Shown here one piece after another: positions 33,269 to 38,217 of a stretch of DNA of 38,217 bases. Where the stretch lies: assembly GCA_003331875.1 (NCBI GenBank), contig QOQA01000015.1, forward strand, positions 1 to 38,217, written 5' to 3'. The notes below the pieces were generated by a model. The model saw only the letters and a list, made by a program, of their open reading frames with translations. It was not told the DNA's origin and did not search any database. Every line of letters begins with the position of its first letter. Position 1 is the first letter of the stretch. The stretch is from Cryomorphaceae bacterium. GTDB lineage: Bacteria > Bacteroidota > Bacteroidia > Flavobacteriales > Flavobacteriaceae. The position numbers and the translations under genes are program-made.

Positions 33269-35890
33269 ATGGGAATAGCAAAAATTTATGATCCATTAAT
33301 AATTGAAGATAAATGGTTAGTAAAATGGGAAAAAGAAGGTTTTTTTAAATCTGATCCAAATGAAAAAACACCCTATACTATTCTCATTCCACCGCCCAAC
33401 GTTACAGGTATTTTACACATGGGGCATATGTTGAATAACTCAATCCAAGATATTTTAATTAGAAAAGCTAGATTAAGTGGATACAATGCATGCTGGGTTC
33501 CAGGAACCGATCACGCATCCATAGCAACTGAAGCTAAAGTCGTAAATAAGCTAAAAGAAATTGGCATAAAAAAACATGAACTGAATAGAGATGAGTTTTT
33601 ACAGCATGCGTGGGATTGGACTAATAAACACGGAGGAATCATTTTAAATCAACTTAAAAAAATAGGTTGTTCATGCGATTGGTCAAAAACAAAATTTACA
33701 CTTGACCAGGACATGTATGAATCTGTCCAGAGTATGTTTATGAAACTTCATAAGGATGGATATTTATATCGAGATAAAAAAATTGTTAATTGGGATCCGG
33801 AAGCAAAAACTACTCTATCAAACGAAGAAGTTATTTATAAAGAAAAATCAGCTAAACTTTTTTACCTAAAATATAAAATAGAAAGTTCCGAAGAATTTAT
33901 TTCTGTTGCTACAACTAGACCTGAAACAATTTTCGGTGATACAGCTGTTGCAGTAAATCCAGCTGACAAAAGGTATAAAAAACTTATTGGTAAAAAATTG
34001 GTAGTGCCCATAGTTAACAGAGCTGTGCCAATTGTTGGAGACAATAGTGTTGAGTCAGAATTTGGAACGGGGTGTCTTAAAGTAACTCCAGCTCACAGTG
34101 AAAAAGATTTTGAAATAGGTTTAAGAAATAATTTAGATATTATTGACATATTCAATGATGATGCTACTCTCAATGACCATGGATTGCATTATAAAACATT
34201 AGATAGATTTTCTGTTAGAAAAAAAATAACTAATGAGCTTGAAGAAAAAGGGTTATTGGACAGGGTAGAGGATTACACTCACAATATTGCGTTATCTGAA
34301 AGGACCAGCTGTGTAGTTGAGCCCAAGCTATCTACCCAATGGTTTGTCAAGATGAAAGAGTTATCTAAACCTGCATTGGAGTTAGTTTTAAATGGAGATA
34401 TTCAATTCTATCCAAAGAAATACGTAAAAACCTATAAAAATTGGTTAGAGAATATTAGGGATTGGAATATTTCACGACAATTATATTGGGGGCACAGAAT
34501 ACCAGTATTTTATTTAAAAAAAGACAGATCAAAATATGTTGTTTGTTTATCAAATCCTGAAGCTATAAAGCTTTTTGAAGAAAAATACTATATCAAGAAC
34601 CTGAAGTCAGATGAAATTTTTCAAGATGAAGATGTTCTAGATACTTGGTTTTCTTCTTGGTTATGGCCAATTAGTGTTTTTGATGGAATAAGAAACCCTA
34701 ATAATGCTGATATAAATTATTATTATCCTACATCTGATCTCGTTACGGGTCCGGACATTATATTTTTTTGGGTTGCGAGAATGATTATTAGTGGAAATTA
34801 TTTACGTAAAGACATACCTTTTAGAAATGTTTATTTCACCGGTCTTGTTAGAGATAAAAAAGGTAAAAAAATGTCAAAACAGTTAGGAAATTCACCTGAT
34901 CCTGAAATTCTTATAAAAAAATATGGTGCTGATGCAGTCAGAGTTGGTTTATTATTTTGCGCCCCTGCAGGTAATGATTTGCTATTTGACGAAACTTTAT
35001 GTAACCAGGGAAAGAACTTCTCAAACAAAATATGGAATGCCTACAGACTAGTTGATGGATTAAAAGTTGATGATAGTCAACAAAATCAATCCCATAATGA
35101 ATTTGCTGTTAAATGGTTTGATGAAAACTTAAAAAAGAAAGTTATTTCAATTAATGAGTCATTTAAAAATTTTAGAATTTCAGAGGCTTTAATGACACTA
35201 TACAAACTTTTTTGGGACGACTTTTGTTCAATTTATTTAGAAATTATAAAGCCAGAATATGGAAAAAATATTTCAAAAGATTTAAAACATTCAACCCTTA
35301 TTTTTTTAGAGAAACTACTGACTTTATTACACCCATTTATGCCTTTCATTAGTTCAGAAATTTCTGATCAAATACTATCAAATAATTTCAATATTTCAAA
35401 ATCAAATTGGCCAAAATCTGAAAAAATTGATAATGCCATTGTACAAGACTTTAACTATTCAATTGAAATTGTTTCTAAAATCAGACACCTAAAAAAAGAA
35501 AATAATATTTCTTTCAAAGATGATTTAAAAATCTACCATGAAAATGATTTAAAGAAAGATCAAATAAGTGTCATATACAAACTCACCAATTGTAGTTTGG
35601 TTAGAGAAAAACTCAAAAACATAGATTCAAAAACTTCTTTTATAGCTGGTAAGTTCAGTTACGTAGTTGATAAAAAAAATAAAATCTTTAATGAATTAGA
35701 TACAGATAAACTAAAAGAAGAACTAAACTATAATTTAGGTTTTAAAACTATTCTTGAAAAAAAATTATCCAATGAAAATTTTATTTCAAATGCTCCAAAA
35801 GAAGTTATTGATAATGAAAGAAAAAAACTTGATGACGTAAATTCAAAAATTAAAATTTTGGAAGAAGGAATCAAAAATAAAACCAGTTAA
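33269..35890 (+). CDS. valS: Valyl-tRNA synthetase
   Basis: Charges tRNA-Val (one such tRNA is encoded at 20300) and edits misactivated threonine. The 873-residue class I enzyme shows the HIGH-type motif ILHMGHMLNNSIQD after PPPNVTG. The CP1 editing domain (about 190-340) has ATTRPETIFGDTAVAVNP and GTGCLKVTPAHSEKDFE. Then come DWNISRQLYWGHRIPV, the DEDVLDTWFSSWLWP segment, and the KMSKS-type KKGKKMSKQLGNSPDP. An anticodon-binding domain follows and the end is a Lys/Glu-rich coiled coil (LNYNLGFKTILEKKLSNENF, then VNSKIKILEEGI), as in other ValRS. ATG start. The stop overlaps that of the opposing psd gene by four bases. Confidence 0.97.
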   Translation: MGIAKIYDPLIIEDKWLVKWEKEGFFKSDPNEKTPYTILIPPPNVTGILHMGHMLNNSIQDILIRKARLSGYNACWVPGTDHASIATEAKVVNKLKEIGIKKHELNRDEFLQHAWDWTNKHGGIILNQLKKIGCSCDWSKTKFTLDQDMYESVQSMFMKLHKDGYLYRDKKIVNWDPEAKTTLSNEEVIYKEKSAKLFYLKYKIESSEEFISVATTRPETIFGDTAVAVNPADKRYKKLIGKKLVVPIVNRAVPIVGDNSVESEFGTGCLKVTPAHSEKDFEIGLRNNLDIIDIFNDDATLNDHGLHYKTLDRFSVRKKITNELEEKGLLDRVEDYTHNIALSERTSCVVEPKLSTQWFVKMKELSKPALELVLNGDIQFYPKKYVKTYKNWLENIRDWNISRQLYWGHRIPVFYLKKDRSKYVVCLSNPEAIKLFEEKYYIKNLKSDEIFQDEDVLDTWFSSWLWPISVFDGIRNPNNADINYYYPTSDLVTGPDIIFFWVARMIISGNYLRKDIPFRNVYFTGLVRDKKGKKMSKQLGNSPDPEILIKKYGADAVRVGLLFCAPAGNDLLFDETLCNQGKNFSNKIWNAYRLVDGLKVDDSQQNQSHNEFAVKWFDENLKKKVISINESFKNFRISEALMTLYKLFWDDFCSIYLEIIKPEYGKNISKDLKHSTLIFLEKLLTLLHPFMPFISSEISDQILSNNFNISKSNWPKSEKIDNAIVQDFNYSIEIVSKIRHLKKENNISFKDDLKIYHENDLKKDQISVIYKLTNCSLVREKLKNIDSKTSFIAGKFSYVVDKKNKIFNELDTDKLKEELNYNLGFKTILEKKLSNENFISNAPKEVIDNERKKLDDVNSKIKILEEGIKNKTS

Positions 35891-36537
35891 GATTCAACAA
35901 TAACATCCTCTCCACCCTTTAAATGTTGGTTTAATTTAACCTTAATCTTTTTATCTAGGGGCACAAAAATATCTACCCTCGACCCGAACTTAATAAATCC
36001 AGCGTCTGTGCCTTGAATTACATTTTGACCAACTTTAGCATAATTAATTATTCTTCTAGCAATAGCACCAGCAATTTGTCTGTATAAAATTTCACCAAAA
36101 ACCTTATTTTCAACAACTATTGTTGTTCTCTCATTTTTTTCAGATGATTTTGGATGCCACGCCACTAAGTATTCACCGGGGTGATATTTACTATAGTTAA
36201 TCACACCACTTGTTGGATATCTTGTTACATGAACATTCAGTGGAGACATAAAAATAGAAATTATAATCCTTTCATCCTTAAAATATTCCTTTTCATATAC
36301 CTTTTGAATATTTACAACTTTACCATCAACAGGTGAGATTATATGATTTTCATTAAGTTTTGTTTTTCTCTTCGGGTTTCTAAAAAACTGTAAAATAAGT
36401 ATCAAAAAAGTTAGTGATACTATTTGTAAAAATATTTTTAAAAAACCGTCATCTAAAAAATTTTCTAACAATAATATATCTCCAATTACAGCAGTTAAAA
36501 AAACTACAATTATTGTATTACCCTCCTTATGAAACAT
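35887..36537 (-). CDS. psd: Phosphatidylserine decarboxylase family protein
   Basis: Converts phosphatidylserine to phosphatidylethanolamine. The 216-residue proenzyme has two N-terminal membrane segments and the short (type II-like) core: QFFRNPKRK, IISPVDGKVV, ISIFMSPLNVHVTRYPTSG, YHPGEYLVAWHPKSSEKNER. The C-terminal GTDAGFIKFGSRVDIFVP carries the Gly-Ser self-cleavage site that creates the pyruvoyl group. I choose the ATG at 36537 (MFHKEGNT), the usual start in flavobacteria; a TTG six bases upstream is possible but unneeded. It overlaps the 3' end of cdsA by 11 bases, so the pair is translationally coupled, and both act in phospholipid synthesis. Confidence 0.94.
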   Translation of the reverse strand: MFHKEGNTIIVVFLTAVIGDILLLENFLDDGFLKIFLQIVSLTFLILILQFFRNPKRKTKLNENHIISPVDGKVVNIQKVYEKEYFKDERIIISIFMSPLNVHVTRYPTSGVINYSKYHPGEYLVAWHPKSSEKNERTTIVVENKVFGEILYRQIAGAIARRIINYAKVGQNVIQGTDAGFIKFGSRVDIFVPLDKKIKVKLNQHLKGGEDVIVES

Positions 36538-37411
36538 TTTCAAAAATTATTATAATAATATAAAAAAATGGAAATGAAAAAAGTATACTATCTAATCGAT
36601 CGAATAAACCACCGTGACCCTTAATCCAATTTCCAAAATCCTTTACATTCAATTGTCTTTTTATTTTGGATTGAATTAAATCTCCCATGATTGCAAAAAA
36701 ACATATCATTAATGATGAAGCTATCGATACTAAAGTTTCAATTTCAAAGACTTGACTTAAATAAAACCCAAATACAAGTGTAAAAATAACTGATCCATAG
36801 ACACCTTCAATTGTTTTTTTGGGTGAAACAGACTCATATAATTTCTTTTTCCCAAATTTTAGTCCAATAAAATATCCTGCGGAATCTACTCCCCATATTA
36901 GTACTAAGTAGGTAATCATATAAATCCGAAATTTTTCAAAATCAATATTAAGTAAAGGGGAGGAAACCAATAAAATAAGAGAAACTGTTACCAAAAACAT
37001 TGGCCAAGCCTTGTTGGTGTAGGAGCCGTAAATTTTTTTTTTTGAAATTAGAAACAATAAAAGAATGGGATATAAAATTAAATAAACGATTATAAATATG
37101 TAATAAATTACATCAGCTTCCTCAATATTAGGGAAATTCAATGCCGGACCAATTAGTGGTAGTAAACCAAACAGAGTAACCATGAATATTGGAAAAAATT
37201 CAGTACTCACAAATAAACTGTAATCTTGATTCCATCTTTTTAGAAAATCTAAGTATTCAGGATCTTTTCTCAAGACTTTTCCATACTCGAACAAAACTAT
37301 CAATGCAGATGTATACATAACAATCATAAAGCTATATGGATGAATTAATGCAGATAACATAATGAGAACATAAAAAATAGATGATATAGATCTTAATTTT
37401 AAGTCTTTCAT
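36527..37411 (-). CDS. cdsA: Phosphatidate cytidylyltransferase
   Basis: Makes CDP-diacylglycerol from phosphatidate and CTP in the inner membrane, the precursor for all phospholipids, including the phosphatidylserine used by psd. The 294-residue protein has about eight hydrophobic segments and the family signature near the C-terminus: LVLIWGVDSAGYFIGLKFGK, SPKKTIEGVYGS, and MGDLIQSKIKRQLNVKDFGN followed by GHGGLFDRLDS. The catalytic Asp residues in MGDLIQS and FDRLDS are present. ATG start. The first base of its start region overlaps the stop of the upstream LUD gene by one base. The order ftsH-LUD-cdsA-psd recurs in flavobacteria. Confidence 0.95.
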   Translation of the reverse strand: MKDLKLRSISSIFYVLIMLSALIHPYSFMIVMYTSALIVLFEYGKVLRKDPEYLDFLKRWNQDYSLFVSTEFFPIFMVTLFGLLPLIGPALNFPNIEEADVIYYIFIIVYLILYPILLLFLISKKKIYGSYTNKAWPMFLVTVSLILLVSSPLLNIDFEKFRIYMITYLVLIWGVDSAGYFIGLKFGKKKLYESVSPKKTIEGVYGSVIFTLVFGFYLSQVFEIETLVSIASSLMICFFAIMGDLIQSKIKRQLNVKDFGNWIKGHGGLFDRLDSILFSFPFFYIIIIIFENVS

Positions 37412-38025
37412 TATAAATTCTCTAAAAGAATTAGATATAGATTTTTTGCACTACTTCCATATGTAAGAAAGTTTAAGTCTTGATCCTCTCCTCTTTTGAA
37501 GTTTTTGATTGATGTGATATTGGATGGTAAGTTGTTAGAATATTTATGCCTTATCCCTTCCAAACCTTTGCTTACAGTTTGAGACAATTGACTTGTTTTA
37601 GCAAGTACAATTATATTATTGGGTAAATCTTTGATTTTATGTGATTCTACTTGATTTGCACTGACTAAAATACTACCATCCTTCGCAACAAGAAATTCAC
37701 AATCAGTAATGAATATTACTGAGTTTAAGTTTGCCTTGTTTATTTCATATTTGAAATCTAAAATATACTGATGTATAATATCTTCATTAAAGCACAATAT
37801 AGTTGAACTTGACCAGTTATTCTCTTCAATTATCTTTGAAAAGAACTCAGTTGATTCATCTTGATTAGAGGCATAAAGGAATTTACCGCCATTATTGCTA
37901 AAATTTACCGTGAACTTATTTTCAACAATTTCATCTTTTTTAGGTAGATACTTATATTCTTCCTCGTTGTTATCATCATTTTTTGATGGTTTTTTATTGA
38001 AAAGTGAGGAAAAGAAATTTTTCAA
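37411..38025 (-). CDS. LUD-domain protein (LutC/YkgG type), TTG start
   Basis: A 204-residue cytoplasmic protein. The LUD domain spans about residues 60-204, with SVIFITDCEFLVAKDGSILV, LPNNIIVLAKTSQL and the closing YGSSAKNLYLILLENL. LUD proteins such as LutC take part in lactate utilisation in other bacteria, but flavobacterial members beside ftsH and cdsA have no known role and I do not assign lactate metabolism. No lutA or lutB is in view. The first 30 residues are charged and probably disordered. The start appears to be TTG at 38025 (MKNFFSSLFNKKPSK); the frame closes at 38035-38037 and no ATG or GTG is available. It overlaps cdsA by one base. Confidence 0.87.
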   Translation of the reverse strand: MKNFFSSLFNKKPSKNDDNNEEEYKYLPKKDEIVENKFTVNFSNNGGKFLYASNQDESTEFFSKIIEENNWSSSTILCFNEDIIHQYILDFKYEINKANLNSVIFITDCEFLVAKDGSILVSANQVESHKIKDLPNNIIVLAKTSQLSQTVSKGLEGIRHKYSNNLPSNITSIKNFKRGEDQDLNFLTYGSSAKNLYLILLENL

Positions 38026-38086
38026 AAAAATGATTTAGCATAAAGATAAATTTATCGAGTTAAAAAATCAATAAAAAGAGATGAGT

Positions 38087-38217
38087 TTATTTTTTAACTG
38101 CAATTTCTTTAAAAGGTCTTTCACCAAATATCCTAATTAAATCTTCCTTAAAAATTACTTCTTTATCTAGCAAGTAATCTGCAAGATGAATTAGTTTCTT
38201 TTTATGTTTTTTCAGCA
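38087..38217 (-). CDS. ftsH: ATP-dependent zinc metalloprotease FtsH, C-terminal end (partial)
   Basis: Only the last 43 codons are in the window; the gene continues past the right edge. The translation LKKHKKKLIHLADYLLDKEV, then IFKEDLIRIFGERPF and a short basic tail ending in VKK, matches the C-terminal helix of FtsH (the LLDKE(V/T)I...DL...IFGxRPF pattern). FtsH is a membrane-anchored AAA protease that degrades damaged or unassembled membrane proteins and regulates LPS synthesis in some bacteria. The LUD gene follows after 61 bases on the same strand. The AAA and zinc-site domains are out of view, so the call depends on this tail and the conserved gene order. Confidence 0.85.
   Translation of the reverse strand, partial: LKKHKKKLIHLADYLLDKEVIFKEDLIRIFGERPFKEIAVKK

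Noticed and set aside
36538-36543. TTG at 36543 as the psd start
   Set aside because: The ATG two codons later gives MFHKEG, the usual beginning of flavobacterial psd proteins.
37411-38025. Lactate utilisation gene lutC
   Set aside because: The LUD domain is present, but lutA and lutB are absent and the ftsH/cdsA neighbourhood points to a different flavobacterial subgroup.

Overview
The window is a gene-dense, AT-rich stretch of chromosome from a free-living, Gram-negative Bacteroidota bacterium, most likely a streamlined marine flavobacterium. Several things point there. One secreted protein carries a type IX secretion sorting domain. There is a porin of the Bacteroidota type and several Bacteroidota-style lipoproteins (DUF4136, zinc metalloprotease, DUF1573). 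The -7 promoter boxes fit TAnnTTTG, and Shine-Dalgarno sequences are largely absent. The local orders ftsH-LUD-cdsA-psd and lpxK/nif3/coiled-coil protein look flavobacterial. I see no insertion sequence, prophage, CRISPR array or foreign-looking island.

Layout. 1-6 kb: the 3' end of alaS, two lipoproteins (DUF4136; a LysM glucosaminidase), then lysS and a large secreted zinc metalloprotease on the minus strand. 6-12 kb: lipB with no ATG start, a 763-residue lipoprotein with a propeller-like C-terminus, rnhB and a putative porin. 11.6-17.6 kb: the two glutamate synthase subunits gltB-gltD. 17.7-20.4 kb: nhaD-folC followed by tRNA-Val(TAC). 20.4-26.2 kb is the most accessory-looking part: a carboxypeptidase-regulatory-domain protein facing a DoxX-like/esterase/DUF1800/DUF1501 run. 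26.2-29.8 kb: a coiled-coil protein, a Nif3-like protein, lpxK and lipA. 29.8-33.2 kb: a five-gene minus-strand run (DUF1573, murB, a tiny four-cysteine membrane protein, an ECF sigma factor, an Nramp-like transporter). 33.3-38.2 kb: valS, then psd, cdsA, a LUD-domain protein and the 3' end of ftsH.

Most genes are housekeeping: tRNA charging (alaS, lysS, valS), lipoate synthesis and attachment (lipA, lipB), nitrogen assimilation (gltBD), envelope synthesis (murB, lpxK, cdsA, psd), folate, Na+/H+ exchange and RNA/DNA hybrid removal.

The less ordinary signals are: (1) an ECF sigma factor with no recognisable anti-sigma factor, sandwiched between a 68-residue Cys4 membrane protein and an Nramp homologue lacking the canonical metal-binding residues; (2) a DUF1800/DUF1501 pair in which DUF1501 has both a twin-arginine N-terminus and a type IX sorting domain; (3) frequent non-ATG starts in essential genes (gltB, lipA, murB, the LUD gene, lipB); (4) -7 boxes lying only 6-22 nt from start codons; (5) seven of eight convergent gene pairs that touch or overlap. 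No gene-free stretch exceeds 300 bases; the longest are 17578-17753 (gltB/nhaD divergent spacer) and 20267-20454 (holding the tRNA).
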